64,000 bases of DNA from Glandiceps talaboti (lineage: Eukaryota; Hemichordata; Enteropneusta; Spengelidae): assembly GCF_964340395.1 (NCBI RefSeq), contig NC_135568.1, positions 14,078,776 to 14,142,775 of the forward strand, in the 5' to 3' direction. The position numbers were made by a program, and so were the translations under genes. Shown piece after piece: positions 48,690 through 62,904 of the stretch. Positions within the stretch are counted from its first letter, which is position 1. Every line of letters begins with the position of its first letter. The notes beneath the pieces were generated by a model. The model worked only from the letters and a program-made list of their open reading frames with translations. It was not told the DNA's origin and made no database searches.

Positions 48690-48847
48690 CGGTATTGTAT
48701 GCACTACGGTATTATATACCTGTTTCTATGATTATGAAGGGAAGGACAAAGAAAGTTTCCGATACTCAACCGACCGGAATTTTACAATAAGCTACCACAT
48801 ACAGCGCTGACAGACAGTTCGGTCGGTTTTGGGGTCGAAAATGTTTC

Positions 48848-48960
48848 AAAAATACAAACAATTAAAAAGATAAAATAAAATCCCGACCTACTTACCCCGT
48901 TTCTGAGGCAGTGTCATCCGAAACGCATAATTGAAATTATTATATTTTTCTCGCCTAAAC
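48848..48960. repeat. Family-1 MITE relic
   Basis: AATTAAAAAGATAAAATAAA followed by CCCGACCTACTTACCCCGTT and CTCGCCTAAAC, shared with 45365-45440 and 11965-12070. Confidence 0.5.
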
Positions 48961-50955
48961 ATGGGAACGACATATATCAGTGTTACTTTATATTATGTGT
49001 GTGTTTATTTATTGTGAATTTTTAGAAATTGTGTCCGCATCGTATATTTTTTTCTGTACATATAGATCTAGATTGTACATTACAAAACGAGATAGTCGAT
49101 CGAGTCTTGGCTTGGTGCACGGTAGAGTTGACTTCTCAGACAGAGCTCATAGCTCAGAGGTCGCGCACAGAGCTCAGATACTACCTCAGACGATTTCGTC
49201 CAAATAATTCATTTTATAGTCAGAACCGATCGCAATCTTTATGGTCTTTCATTCTTAGTGAACATGTAGTCAGATATTAAACATATCGCTGTATGAAGTG
49301 AACATACAGATATGCAATGCCAAAAATGGCGGACAATTCAAGGTTACGCTAATACTGAAACAAATAAACGAGAAACGACCTGTCTTTAAACACAGACACC
49401 AAGTGACTCTTATATTTATAAAGTAGGTAAAGCACTGGCATCCCCGTAACTGCTAGAAAATGTGTAGCATGCATAGGAACTAGGATGCTAGGTTGTATCC
49501 ATGAAAATAGTCCGTAATTCGCCATCATTACTGCGTACACACTCAACTATAGAGGGCGACCTAACCGGGGGGGTGTTGTTGTGTATTGTTTAATCTACTT
49601 TACGGCAAAACTACGTTATTCAGGCATTCTCTAAGTTTGAAATTTAGATTTAAGCAGGAATTTCAACCATGTTTTACTACTGTAGATAACACTCCTTGCA
49701 ACATTACTTACTTAGTTGTATTCAGTACTTCTCTCCTTTATCTTTTCTTACACAGTCCTTCTATAACTGTGCTGTATATGATGCAGACATAAGCTTGATA
49801 TTATGTAATGATTTCATTACTGGATTACTTTGCAGGGTAACAAATAAAAGATTACAGAATTCAACGATGGCCCTGCCATGTAGACATGTCACGCAGAAAC
49901 TAACCTTTCAGATCAAGGACAATTTAGAACGAGTGTACCTAAGATTGCCAATAGGGCAATGAGTTAGGGCACTGTTGAATTTATGTGAAATCTTAAGATA
50001 AGAGACAAACAGAAAAAGCCAAAAAAAAGGAGGCATTGAAACAAGCTGGTCATTCATAGACATGCTACACCAAGAGCTTAGATGCCCTTAAATATTTTTA
50101 CCAGTGAAAGAAATACTGTAGATTGTATGCTATGCTGAAAATGTCTTTATCAATGTTTTGCATGAACATTTATTATAGATATCTACAGAAGTCAAATTAC
50201 ATAGAATTTTGATTGGCATAATGAATGGAATTTCATCTCATCACAACACCAATTAGAAAGTATATGTGTAAGATTACAGTCTTATACTGTTTTTCTCTAT
50301 AGCAATATTTTGATGCAAATTTTGAATCAACAACAAACATGTATTTAGACAAGGCTGATTGTAAAATGCAAGAGAGTACAATGGAAAACTTGTGTACAAA
50401 GTAAGCTGTGAAAAGATTCCAAAAACTACTGAAATGGTGTGATGTGTGAACATGACTCATCCCATCAGATATAGGCTAACAAAGAGCAGTATGCTGGCTA
50501 ATCAAGTAACATAATCCTCTTTTAATGTATGTTCATCAACTCAACACACAACTGTTAAATACACACAGCATTCACCACATCCAACAATTTAGAAAAATTA
50601 AATAGATGAGTTTTAAAACAAAGTATGAGTCAGTGTTTCATATGAACAGCATGCATTTATTTGAATGCAGGAAAACATAATGTAGTGAAAGACTTGTCAC
50701 GCTTGTAAGCAAAAATACAAAAAGCATATAGCGTAAATGGCACTGAAAATAATCTGTATGAACACATTAATGTATTCTGTCAATACTATGGTGATCATCA
50801 CTATGATGATGATTGATATAGTTATGACATGAATAGAATATGTACTGTACAGGGAGCTGTGTTGTGACAATGATAGACTAGCCAGACTAATTTGATTGTA
50901 TAAGATAGATTTCCGCCATAAAACTTTGAGTCGATGTTTTCAAAACAACAGGAAC
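48961..50955. other. Non-coding stretch, nothing recognised
   Basis: Only short chance open frames; no conserved domain, RNA or strong repeat seen. Confidence 0.3.
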
Positions 50956-50959
50956 CACT

Positions 50960-51100
50960 TCCTGTCCTCGCAGTGACCCGCAGCTGCCCCGCAACCTGCA
51001 CAATAGTTACAGTCGCAGGCCCGCAGCGACCCGGAGCAGCCCGCAACTTGCACAAAGCGACCCGCAGCAGACCGCAACCCGCACAATAGTTACACTCATC
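50960..51100. repeat. GC-rich minisatellite
   Basis: About three degenerate copies of a unit with CCCGCAGCAGCCCGCAACC, GCACAATAGTTACA and GCGACCCG. Strikingly GC-rich against the surrounding AT-rich DNA. A degraded relative of the foldback at 19399-19660 follows at about 51150-51245. Confidence 0.75.
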
Positions 51101-51245
51101 GCGATTCCCAGATAACACAGCGCATTGAACGTGGTTAGACCTGTGTAGTTGATGAGGGCGCACAGTACAGGGTTATTCGAGTACAATTATGCAGTGGATA
51201 TCGGAACATACAAAACAACCCTTTTAGCAATGCGACGATTGACAG

Positions 51246-53389
51246 TCATCTTCATCTGACGACGTCGACTGACAGCCATCTACATATAGTCTAGATCCTG
51301 ACAGGGACCGTAACACGCGCACTACAATCCCAGACTAGGATCTCCATCTGGGAATGAGGCATACTGGAATAAACCCTGCGATGCATGCCACTTTAGCTGT
51401 CAGGGCCGTTCACTGAACTTAGATATTTTGTTAGCAAGTCACAGAAAGCTGCCGATGGATTTACAATTTGTGGAAAGATTGCCTATATGACAAACACAAA
51501 ATCCAGGAGATTTTGATTGGAAACGGTGGTGGCCATGGAAAACAAAGTAAGGGATATTGAAAAATTCTCAATTTTTGTTACCTCAAAATGTTCCCAATAA
51601 ATGTAAAAAATCATATCAAATTTATTTTTGCCCCCCCCCCAGAAATCAGCGCCCTCAACGGCTATCAAGATTTCAACCTGTTTCTGTTCTGATTATGGAT
51701 AATATCACCGAATGATTAATCAGTAAAGGCTGTGTAAATTCACTGCAGTATCATCAAACATACAATTTTGTCATAGTTTGAATAGCCTTAGAATGTTAAC
51801 ATTTCGTACAGTGTATGAGTTTGGAATGTAGACCAGAGACATGTACACATGAGTTAGGGACTGGTCAGTTTCTCTGGCACGGGGGTGGAATTTTCTATCG
51901 TGTAGACAAAAAGTCACTAACCCCCCTGCAATACCAAAAAGGGCAGATCCCTTATTTCTAAATAAAACATGGTGGCACACTGTCATCTGGTCTCGCTGCC
52001 AGACTCGTGACTATCATCCCTAAGCTTTGTAAGCCTTGCCTATTTGACTTTGAAAATGAGGGAATAGGTCAAAGTGTCATTAGAAAGCTCTCCATTGATA
52101 ACAGGGATGTAGAGTCTATCAACCACGTTTTCGATGTTACTCAGTTGGCAAAGGGTGAATTTTCATTTATGGCCAAATTACCTTGAAGGTCAAGGTCAGT
52201 GTCATTTGCCAGTTTGTCGACATTCATAGATAATATGGGTGTAGGAACTAATAGTCTTTATATGTACTAAGCTTCCGATGCTACTAGGCAAAATGTTAAG
52301 TTTTGTGACAAAAATGGTCGCTATTTGGATGTTTTTGGAAGAATCAAGAAATGAAGTGACGTGTATATGCACAGGATCGCTATAGTATTAGATATTTACC
52401 ATGTTTTGTTGAAATTGGCCTGTGTGTATTATGATAGAGGTGGGCATGGACGGATGCACATACATGACCCTAGGGAGTAAGGTATTTAAATTATTGAAAT
52501 AACGTGACATGTATGTGTCACCTACAGTACACAAAATGTATGCCAGGACTGATTGAACTTGAATTATGCAGAACAAGAATAGGACTGATAACAGATAGTC
52601 ATTCATATAGTCCTCTCCTGGCTCTATCTAGTGAGAATAAATACGAAATGGAAACTGTGACAATAGTATAATAATGCTTTATTGAATTCTATAAAAATGT
52701 ATCACCTTTCAAAAAATATAACAGTTGAAACATTTTCATGATATTAATAATTAACATACTTGTATACTAGTATATAATGTACACATATAAACTCAGTATA
52801 CGTAAAATGTCTATACTGGAATAAACAGTGCTCAATACATATGTATGTAGAGTTGTGTAAATAACACAATATCAAGCAACATTCACAAGAACAGTTGTTT
52901 CATGCTGTTGCGATCATCACACTGATCACTGTGTGTGTGTGTGTGTGTGTGTATTCATAAAAGTTATTAAAAAATTGGGTTGCCATGGAAAACAGGCAAA
53001 AATATTTACAAAAGGAAATACATTGGGAAATTACTAAAAGATGTTTTATTTTACAAATAATTCTTTGTACAAAAAATCTCCATACATGCGAGATGATCAT
53101 GTTTCACATCATATGACGTAATCTACTCAAATGTTGCTCAGTTACCATGGTAGCAAGTATAGTGTAGTAATAATACACTGCTAACCACGTTGGTTTATTT
53201 GGCACAAAATTAACATTTATTCAAAGGTAATATATAGTGCTCATTCAAAGTACATCAGGAGCAATTATGGACAATGCAATGGAGAAAAATATAAATATTG
53301 CCGTATTGCCACAATTTACCATTTAACACACAAGTTTTAAAAGTAATGTACAGCTTTTCCCTTATGAAAATAGAGTGTAAAGGCTCGCA
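51246..53389. other. Non-coding stretch, nothing coding recognised
   Basis: A (GT)n run at 52929-52952 and a C run at about 51632-51641. No gene seen. Confidence 0.3.
52929..52952 (+). repeat. (GT)n microsatellite
   Basis: About 12 GT units. Confidence 0.9.
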
Positions 53390-56300
53390 ATCAAAGTAAA
53401 GTATAACTGTTCTCAGAGCAAAGTAAATTGTAACTCTTCCCGCATCACAATAAAGTATGACTTTTACCAATCAAAGTAAAGTATAAGTGTTCACCAATCA
53501 AAATAAAATGTAACTGTTCCCCTATCAAAGTAAAGTACAACTGTACCCCAATCAAATTACAGAGTAACTGTTCCTCAATCAATGTAAAATGTACATGTAA
53601 CTGTTCCAAAAGCAAAGTAAAGTGCAACTGTTCCCTGGTTAGTCTAGTTCCTATACAGAATCGTTACTATTTACATCTCCACTCACAGTATAGTCAAAGT
53701 TGTTACACTACAAGTCCTGAGATGCACGAGCTGCAACTTAATGTAATTTAAAATTCATACACACCCACCCAAAGTCATTAACATCATACCTTTATTTTTA
53801 ATGAATCACAAAATTCTAACCAATAACACAGCCCTCATGAAGATAGTGGTTATTGGGGCAGTTATGTAATGATATATTTGTCAGCTTTGGGTGCTACTTA
53901 TACACTGTTCATCACTATAGCAGCTGGGGTTCACTGATGGGATGAACAACCCTTTGTGCTTCTTGAGGGACTTTGACCAGATGTGGTTTAGTGTGAAACC
54001 AAGTTGGCATCCAGACTATTCCCTGTCAGAGTAAAGTGAGACTATTCCCCTAGCAAAATAAAAGTAAAGTAACATCTCTAATCAAAATAAGGGTTAACCT
54101 TTCCTCAATCAAAGTAATGTGTAAAAGATCCCCAATCAAAAGTGAAGTGTAAATGTTCCTCAAAGTAAAGTGCAACTATTCCCCAATCAACGTAAAGTGT
54201 AACTCTTCCTCAAAGTAAAGTGTAACTGTTTACAAATCAAAGTAAATTGTAAATGTTCCCCAAACAAAGTAAAGTGCAACTATATATTGTCAATCAAAGT
54301 CAAGTGAAACTGTTCGTCAATCAAAGTAAAGTGTAACTGTTCCCCAAACAAAGAAAAGTGCAACTGTTCCTCAACCAAAGTAAAGTGTAACTGTTCCCCA
54401 ATCAAAGTAAAGTGCAACTGTTCCCCAATGGAAGTAAAGTGTAACTGTTCCCCAATCAAAGTAAAGTGTAACTGTTCCCCATCAAAGTAAAGTGCAACTG
54501 TTCCTTAATCAAAGTAAAGTGTAACTCTTCCCCAATGGAAGTAAAGTGTAACTGTTCCCCAATCAAAGTGAAGTGTAACTGTTCCCCAATCAAAGTAAAG
54601 TGCAACTGTTCCTTAATCAAAGTAAAGTGTAACTGTTCCCCAATCACAGTAAAGTGCAACTATATATTGTCAATCAAAGTAAAGTGCAACTGTTCCTTAA
54701 TCAAAGTAAAGTGCAACTGTTCCCCAATGGAAGTAAAGTGTAACTGTTCCCCAATCAAAGTGAAGTGTAACTGTTCCCCAATCAAAGTAAAGTGCAACTG
54801 TTCCTTAATCAAAGTAAAGTGTAACTGTTCCCCAATCACAGTAAAGTGCAACTATATATTGTCAATCAAAGTAAAGTGTAACTGTTCCCTAATCAAAGTA
54901 AAGTGCAACTGTTCCCCAATCAAAGTAAAGTGTAACTGTTACCTAATCAAAGTAAAGTGCAACTGTTCCCCAATCAAAGTAAAGTGTAACTGTTACCTAA
55001 TCAAAGTAAAGTGTAACTGTTCCCCAATCAAAGTAAAGAGTAACTGTTCCCTAATCAAAGTAAAGTGTAACTGTTCCTTAATCAAAGTAAAGAGTAAATG
55101 TTCCCCAACCAAACTAAAAGTGTAACTGTTCCTTAACCAAAGTAAAGTGTAACTGTTCCCCAATCAAAGTAAAGTGTAACTGTTTCCCAAAGTAAGGTGC
55201 AACTGTTCCCCAATGGAAGTAAAGTGTAACTGTTCCCCAATCAAAGTAAAGTGCAACTGTTCCTTAATCAAAGTAAAGTGTAACTGTTCCCCAATCAAAG
55301 TAAAGTGTAACTGTTTCCCAATCAAAGTAAAGTGTAACTGTTCCCTAATCAAAGTAAAGTGTAACTGTTCCCCAATCAAAGTAAAGTGCAACTGTTCCTT
55401 AATCAAAGTAAAGTGTAAATGTTCCCCAACCAAACTAAAAGTGTAACTGTTCCTTAACCAAAGTAAAGTGTAAATGTCCCTTAACCAAAGTAAAGTGTAA
55501 CTGTTCCCTAATCAAAGTAAAGTGTAACTGTTCCCTAATCAAAGTAAAGTGTAACTGTTCCCCAATCAAAGTAAAGTGCAACTGTTCCTTAATCAAAGTA
55601 AAGTGTAAATGTTCCCCAACCAAACTAAAAGTGTAACTGTTCCTTAACCAAAGTAAAGTGTAAATGTCCCTTAACCAAAGTAAAGTGTAACTGTTCCCTA
55701 ATCAAAGTAAAGTGCAACTGTTCCTTAATCAAAGTAAAGTGTAACTGTTCCCCAATCAAAGTAAAGTGTAACTGTTTCCCAATCAAAGTAAAGTGTAACT
55801 TTTCCCTAATCAAAGTAAAGTGTAACTGTTCCCCAATCAAAGTAAAGAGTAACTGTTCCCTAATCAAAGTAAAGTGTAACTGTTCCCAAATCAAAGTAAA
55901 GTGCAACTGTTCCTTAATCAAAGTAAAGAGTAAATGTTCCCCAACCAAACTAAAAGTGTAACTGTTCCTTAACCAAAGTAAAGTGTAATTGTCCCTTAAT
56001 CAAAGTAAAGTGTAACTGTTCCCTAATCGAAGTAAAGTGTAACTGTTCCCCAATCAAAGTAAAGAGTAACTGTTCCCTAATCAAAGTAAAGTGTAACTGT
56101 TCCCAAATCAAAGTAAAGTGCAACTGTTCCTTAATCAAAGTAAAGTGTAACTGTTCCTCAATCAATGTAAAGTGTAACTGTTTCCCAATCAAAGTAAAGT
56201 GTAACTGTTCCCTAATCAAAGTAAAGTGTAACTGTTCCCCAATCAAAGTAAAGTGTAACTGTTCCCCAATCAAAGTAAAGAGTAACTGTTCCCTAATCAA

Positions 56301-57340
56301 AGTAAAGTGTAACTGTTCCCCAATCAAAGTAAAGTGCAACTGTTCCTTATTCAAAGTAAAGTGTAAATGTTCCCCAACCAAACTAAAAGTGTAACTGTTC
56401 CTTAACCAAAGTAAAGTGTAATTGTCCCTTAATCAAAGTAAAGTGTAACTGTTCCTCAATCAAAGTAAAGTGTAAATGTTCCCCAATCAAAGTAAAGTGC
56501 AACTGTTCCTCAATCAAAGTAAAGTGTAACTGTTCCTTAACCAAAGTAAAGTGTAATTGTCCCTTAATCAAAGTAAAGTGTAACTGTTCCCATTCAAAGT
56601 AAAGTGTAACTGTTCCCCAATCAAAGTAAAGAGTAACTGTTCCCTAATCAAAGTAAAGTGTAACTGTTCCTTAATCAAAGTAAAGTGTAACTGTTCCTTA
56701 ATCAAAGTAAAGTGCAACTGTTCCCTTTCAAATTAAAGTGTAACTGTTTCTCAATCAAAGTAAAGTGTAACTGTTCCTTAACCAAAGTAAAGTGCAACTG
56801 TTCCTTAATTAAAGTAAATTGTAACTGTTCCCTAATCAAAGTAAAGTGTAACTGTTCCCTAATCAAAGTAAAGTGTAACTGTTCCCTAATCAAAGTAAAG
56901 TGTAACTGTTCCCCAAAGTGTAACTGTTCCCATTCAAAGTAAAGGTGTATATATTCCCAATCACAGTATAATGTAACTGTTCCTCAATCAAAGTAAAGTG
57001 TAGCTGTTCCTCAATCAAAGTAAAGTGTAACTGTTCCCCAATCAAAGTTAAGTGTAAATGTTCCCCAATCAAAGTGTAACTGTTCCTTAATTAAAGTAAA
57101 GTGTAACTATTCCTTAATCAAAGTAAAGTGTAACTGTTCCTCAATCAAAGTAAAGTGTAATTGTTCCCCAAAGTGTAACTTTTCCTTAATTAAAGTAAAG
57201 TGTAACTGTTCCCATTCAAAGTAGAGTTTATCTATTCCCAATGAAAGTAAAGTGTAACTGTTCCTCAATCAAAGTAAAGTGTAACTGTTCCCAAATCAAA
57301 GTAAAGTGTAACTGTTCCCAATCAAAGTAAAATGTAGTCA
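53390..57340 (+). repeat. 27-bp satellite array, ~4 kb, interrupted near its start
   Basis: Well over 100 copies of a 27-bp unit containing AATCAAAGTAAAGTGTAACT followed by GTTCCCC. Because 27 is a multiple of 3, long frames stay open on both strands (nine-residue repeats such as IKVKCNCSP or GEQLHFTLI); these are repeat artefacts unless expression is shown. Higher-order structure is visible: the variants AACCAAACTAAAAGTG and ACTATATATTGTCAATC recur at spacings near multiples of 27 (about 190, 324 and 432 bp). At 53633-54025 non-satellite DNA, including the dispersed GTTGGCATCCAGACT repeat, interrupts the array. Confidence 0.97.
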
Positions 57341-57736
57341 TCTCCTTATAAAAATATACATGTAGTTGTATAGTTATTGACCCTCGCCTCATGAAAGTAG
57401 TACATGTACAAGTATTTCCTCAGAAAAGTCAAGTATAGCTGTTCCCCTACTCAATGTATAACTGTCCCCAATAAAAGATGTATAGAGGTGGTATATTAAT
57501 TCTGGTACCCATATGGATTCTAATCTATATCAAAGCTTTCGGTACAATTAAAAATAACATGATACAAAACGTATACTAGCATTAATTATATCCCAACAAT
57601 CATCATTATATTAAAAATGGAAGAACAAGTTGTGTTTTCTCTTTGCGTAAGCTTAACAATCACTCAAAGATGGTTTGTGTTAGTCTTTACAGATATGATT
57701 AACATTATGGTTAATTTGCTAGTTTGGTTAATGGTG

Positions 57737-57764
57737 AAGGGTTAGGGTTAGGGTTAGGGTTAGG
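57737..57764 (+). repeat. Short interstitial TTAGGG run
   Basis: About four copies of GGGTTA, the metazoan telomere unit. Confidence 0.85.
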
Positions 57765-59536
57765 TGCCTAGACTAGAGGTGACCAAAGCATACGCAAAGA
57801 GACTGAGCAACAGAGTCTACCAAATAAATACACTGAAGATTTGTATGGGTTAGGTATTCTTCAATTGTAATGGTATGATAATAATGAATTTCAAATTCTC
57901 GATAATTATGACTAGTAATTCTAATTCAAATTTTATGTGCAAATGCTCAGCAATTATTCTCCATAATCAAACAAGTGAGAAGACATTTCTTTAGTTTTAG
58001 AACATAACAAGATGGCACTAATAAGTACACTGCAACATTGTATCACAATTGCTGGCCTGAAATTAATTTTATGTCAGTTGATATAATAGCAGAGTTTAAA
58101 GTTGCATGTGCTATATCATTATTATTATTGCTGTGGTTTACATACCTTAGAATAATACTAAACAGCGCACTTGCAATCCAGACCGAGCATGCTCAGATGC
58201 AAAGGCCTGTGGGATTATGTGTGGTTATCGTAATACCTAATCTGGAGCTACCAATAAAATAAACCTTCCATAAAGGTCAGGGTGACTATGAATTGATTAT
58301 TTGTGGTTACAAACAATGTAACAGTATTGTTTACAATACTAATTTATTTAGCATTTATTATTCCATTCCCCATGATGCAACATTCAACATGGCGGGTTTG
58401 CAAGTTCCCTATTAATCTCGCTTCTTTTGACACCAACATCAATTAGTTAACATATTGCTAGGAGTGTGGTGGTTATGTTTCCCTTGTCCCCATTTTGTAA
58501 TATAGCCATTAATGTGCACTTTAAGTCTCTTTGGACACCCCAATAAATACACAAATCTCGTCAGCCATTTTATGGTGCAAGTTTCACATTTTTCCACTAA
58601 ATTTGCACTCATCCTTCACTGAACACGTTTTCATCTTTATTATACCAAACGGATTATCAGTGTAGTAGTACCAGACATTCCAACTAAGCTGTTGTCCAGG
58701 GTTAACTTTAAGTTGTTCTGTTACCTTATCATTGACATCTATGGTACAGTCACTTTGTCTTTAACAAGTTCCCCAAAGTTGACACCCTAGTAACACCTAA
58801 ACAAATGCATCAACTTTAGCAGTAGGTCCAGTGATTTCAAGCTTTAAGTTATTCACAAACACCGACACATATATGCACTACACAACTTTATGAGTGTACG
58901 CAGGGCCCTCGTCTTCAGGTCAAATCAATGTAAAAGACAGTGGCCGTAGCAGGGGATTAGGGCTTTGCTAAATAACCCCAAGAATAATCTAGAGACAGAT
59001 TGTTCTTGTTTAAGGATACAGTAATCTTCAAAATTTATAAAATTTCTCAGAATTTACAATCAATAATTCCTCAACACCCATATTTCCAATACCAGGTAAC
59101 CTGTCAAATCTTCTAGCTAGTATGGCTTTTAAAAGAGATCTCAGATATTCAAACCCAGGAGCTGTAATCAGTTTTCATTCTTCTTTTTGTCAAATACACT
59201 CTACATGTCAATGGAAAGTTTAACTATTCCTTTCAATGGCTGAATTGTTTACTAATTATTGTTGATATTGTATTTGATATTTGACAAAACAATCATGAAT
59301 GGGTTATGGATTTGTTGACAAATAATAAATACATGCTTCACATGACAGTTGATAATGTGAGCAATAATCTTGTTCATTTTACAACTTCTGTTTCTCATAA
59401 AGACCACCTCTATGCTATAGGTAACTCATTTAATACATGTTGTTGTTGGCACAAATGCTGCATAGTTCTTCCAAATGACTTGGAGATGTTACAGACTATT
59501 AATTCTTACCATGACAAGCTGACCAACCCTGATAGT

Positions 59537-59770
59537 AACTGTAGACTTCTTCCTCTTCCTGTACAACATTAATACTTTGGTGGATTGCAAAGAGTGTTCT
59601 TGGTGATGTAACTGGTAGTCTTAACTTCTTCCTCTTTCTTCGCAATTTTTACATCTTGTGGTGGATTGCGACAAGTGTTCTTGATATAATGGTGCATTGT
59701 AGTCTCGACTCCTTCCTGTAAAATATTTACTCTGCTGTGGTCTGTGACGTGTTCTTGGTGATGGATCCAA
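59537..59770 (+). repeat. Three-copy tandem repeat, ~80-bp unit
   Basis: Each copy has GTAGTCTT...CTTCCT, a TTTAC block, GTGGTGGATTGCGAC and GTGTTCTTGGTGAT. Confidence 0.75.
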
Positions 59771-61317
59771 GTCTATGATTGTATTTCTGCAGGAACTGTA
59801 GCTAATATTGGGCATACATGTAGTTCACAATTGAGGTGCCTCTAGTCAGTGGGATGCTGATGCCTACAATTCAAAAAACATTAACACTATATATCAGTAA
59901 ATGCAAAAATAATGTGTTCAGGACATTTCATGAGCAGAAGGGCAGTAGACGCCAATTTTGGCAGCTGTGTGCCATTGAGGATGCATGACAAAAAGGTAAT
60001 GGCAACCTCATGTATGCATTTTTATTTTGATGGCTGGTTGGTCATTGATAGCTCATTTTATTTTATTTTATTTACTATCTAACAATCAAAATCAACTGTG
60101 GTAGAGAGCATAACAGTGGTTTCTAATAGAAATAATGTGTGTTGATCACGAAAAACTAGACAAAGATTAGCACAGGTTTTGAAACTAAGAAAGATCAGCT
60201 CTAAATACCTTTTCATATAGTTTGCAGCATATTTGAATCCTGGCAGGTGTCTATTGCACATTCTGATTTTGTTGAGTTATCTGAGTAGAAAGAGAGAAAC
60301 TTGCAGGTAAGCCATGTCATGGTCATGCTAAAACAATAAATTGATTCTAATCAATACATTGATTATCTCCAGATTATCATTCTGTCTTGGACGTTAGTTT
60401 ATAACTGATGAACATAATAGAGATCATATGAATGAAAGCTGGACAGCGAGTGAAATCAACTCACCTTGCAGACAGCATTTTGCAACTCATGAACAAAGTA
60501 TGTCACAGTGATTGGTGAATAAAAAAACAATAGTCTGCAGAGCAGTATGCAAATTATGATTAATACTTTGAGATTGATCATTAACTGTGGCTTGACAATG
60601 GGAAACAGTTAATGGAATACTTGTTTCACTTCACATGGAGCAACACATGGATGACTGCATTGCTAAATGAAACAAGGAAATCACTACAAAATGTTGCAGA
60701 TATATCCATACTCCATCCTTTGCATTGTGACCAATACTTTTCACTTTTCGATGTAAAATCTAATTGCATTGACAAAAAATAAACATGAAATTGGCATTAA
60801 AAGATACAATGAAATAAATATGAATTTCACCGATCATGGAGCCTACTATCTTGGGTGTGTCAGATGAAAATTCATGCCATCAACATTGAGACAGATATAT
60901 ATAGGAAATATGACATTATTGTTTCAATACAGTGACAGTTGGCATTGACGACATATTGGAAAGAGATGGCAATGTGACAAACTCTTTCACACTGAATCGG
61001 GCACATCAGCTCATTTAACTCTTCTATAACTTCACCAGTATCGTTACACATTCAATTTGTATGGCCTGGCCTGATTGACAACATATCTGGATATCAAAGG
61101 CATTAGATTTCGATCAGTTTGAAAAAACATTTTTTTTTCATTGAAGATGGTAGAAGTGAACAAAAAGACCACACATCACAGAGGCCAAAAAAGAAAATGC
61201 AATTGTATATTGTGTGTTATCGGTGAGTTTTGACCAACCCATGGTGTACATAGTCACAGCACCCTCTAATCCAATTCAATGCATCATTGATGTTCAACAA
61301 TATTTGTGACCCACAAA

Positions 61318-61575
61318 ACCAACCAACAAATAAATGAACTTGACAAGCAAACCAACTAACCGCCTAACCAACCAACAAACTCAAAGGACCAAACAACTAT
61401 AAACAAGATAATAAATAACTTAAACAACAGACAACCAACTAACGCAGACAACAAACCAATCAAGATAAAAAAAATATCAACCAACCAACCACCAACCAAA
61501 TAACCGACAAACCAACCAACCAAATGATGACAAATCCAACTACTAAACAAAATCGACAACTCATCAACCAACCAA
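61318..61575 (+). repeat. AACC/AAAC-rich low-complexity tract
   Basis: Irregular AACCAACC and CAACAAA repeats over ~250 bp. The reverse frame reads as a hydrophobic GWLV-rich peptide but is low-complexity. Confidence 0.8.
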
Positions 61576-62904
61576 CAATACAAACCAGAGGGTGATGTGT
61601 TTATATAAACTATTGGTCTGTCAGAACTTATTAATAAAACAGAATGTATTACAATTTCTTACTGGACTTCATGGTGTTTGGTTCTCCTGTACACTTGCAT
61701 CAAAAAAGGTTTACCCAATGTGATCAATATCTGATGCATTAAATAATATATGTTGTCATTCAGGCTGTGCCATAAAAACTGAGGGTTTGACCATACTAGT
61801 GAAGTTGTGGAAGGTTTTACAAGTGCTGTGCACGATTCAGTGTGAAAGAGTTGGTCATATGTCTTCTTATTCCGATATGTCTTCGATGGCAACTATCAAA
61901 GTATTGTCCCAATAATGCCCTACATCCAATGTATATCTGTCTCTATGTTCACGTTATTAACTTTCATCTGACACACTCAAAATAATATGCTACATGACTG
62001 GAGAAATTCATATTCATTTCACTGTGCCTTTCTCGCCAATTGCATGTTCATTTATTTTCAATGAATTCGATTTTGCAAGGAACGGTAAAAGCTATTGGTC
62101 AAAATGCAAAGCACAGAGGATGGGTGAATCTACCACATGTTGTGGAAATTTCTTTGATTCTTTTATTGCATGCAGCCATCCAGGTGTTGCAACATGCAAA
62201 CCGACCTGAATAATATATACATATCAACAATATCCAAATATGACATTTAAACACTGTCTATTAGTTTTTAGTTTTCATAGATTTGTATGGACATATTTAC
62301 CTGTGTTCCACTGTGTGATTTTATAGCAAATTATTGTAAGAGAATTTTGAAAAATACCGTACAACTTAAGAGCTGTCAGCTTCCATATTTAAACTTGAAA
62401 GTTACTAGTATCTGACCTGAACAGGCATAACTCCAGTTGATAAACATTATCAGATAATTCTAACATCTAGTGAGCTTAAATCACTTTTGTGTATGTGCAA
62501 TCTGACAACAGCAAAGCTTTAATGGTTGAGAAATCCAAATATAACAAATAGTTGAACTTATCTTGGTTGTCTCAAATCTTCATCAGCTTACAGGTTACTG
62601 AAATTTCTTGATTGATTTTCATTCATTGACCAGTACATCCATGTCCTTTTACCTGAAAGGACAAAAAATTAAAAGATTAACATTAAAAGTGGAATATTAA
62701 GTAATCAATGACAAATTCTTATATATATAGAAATTATTGGCATATACAATTATCACTGCTTGATACTCAACAACTGTTTGGGCTTTTGCATTCCTAAATC
62801 CTTTATTTCTTGATGAAGAATAATATGCAGTTTTGAGTGATTTGGGTCAGACATTTCAAACTGAACGACACTCTCCTTACTTACAGCATGGTAAATTTAA
62901 TCAA

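Noticed and set aside
52180-52205. Nuclear-receptor site (TCAAGGTCA)
   Set aside because: A single short match in unannotated DNA with no gene nearby.
54535-55125. 196-aa Cys/Lys-rich frame over the 27-bp satellite, and the matching minus-strand frames
   Set aside because: A 27-bp unit keeps frames open automatically; several frames on both strands are open together and none has a start, splice or domain signal.
53390-57340. CRISPR-like regular repeats
   Set aside because: Units are contiguous, without unique spacers, in animal DNA; it is a satellite.
59306-59572. 88-aa frame
   Set aside because: Runs into a tandem repeat and shows no family signature.
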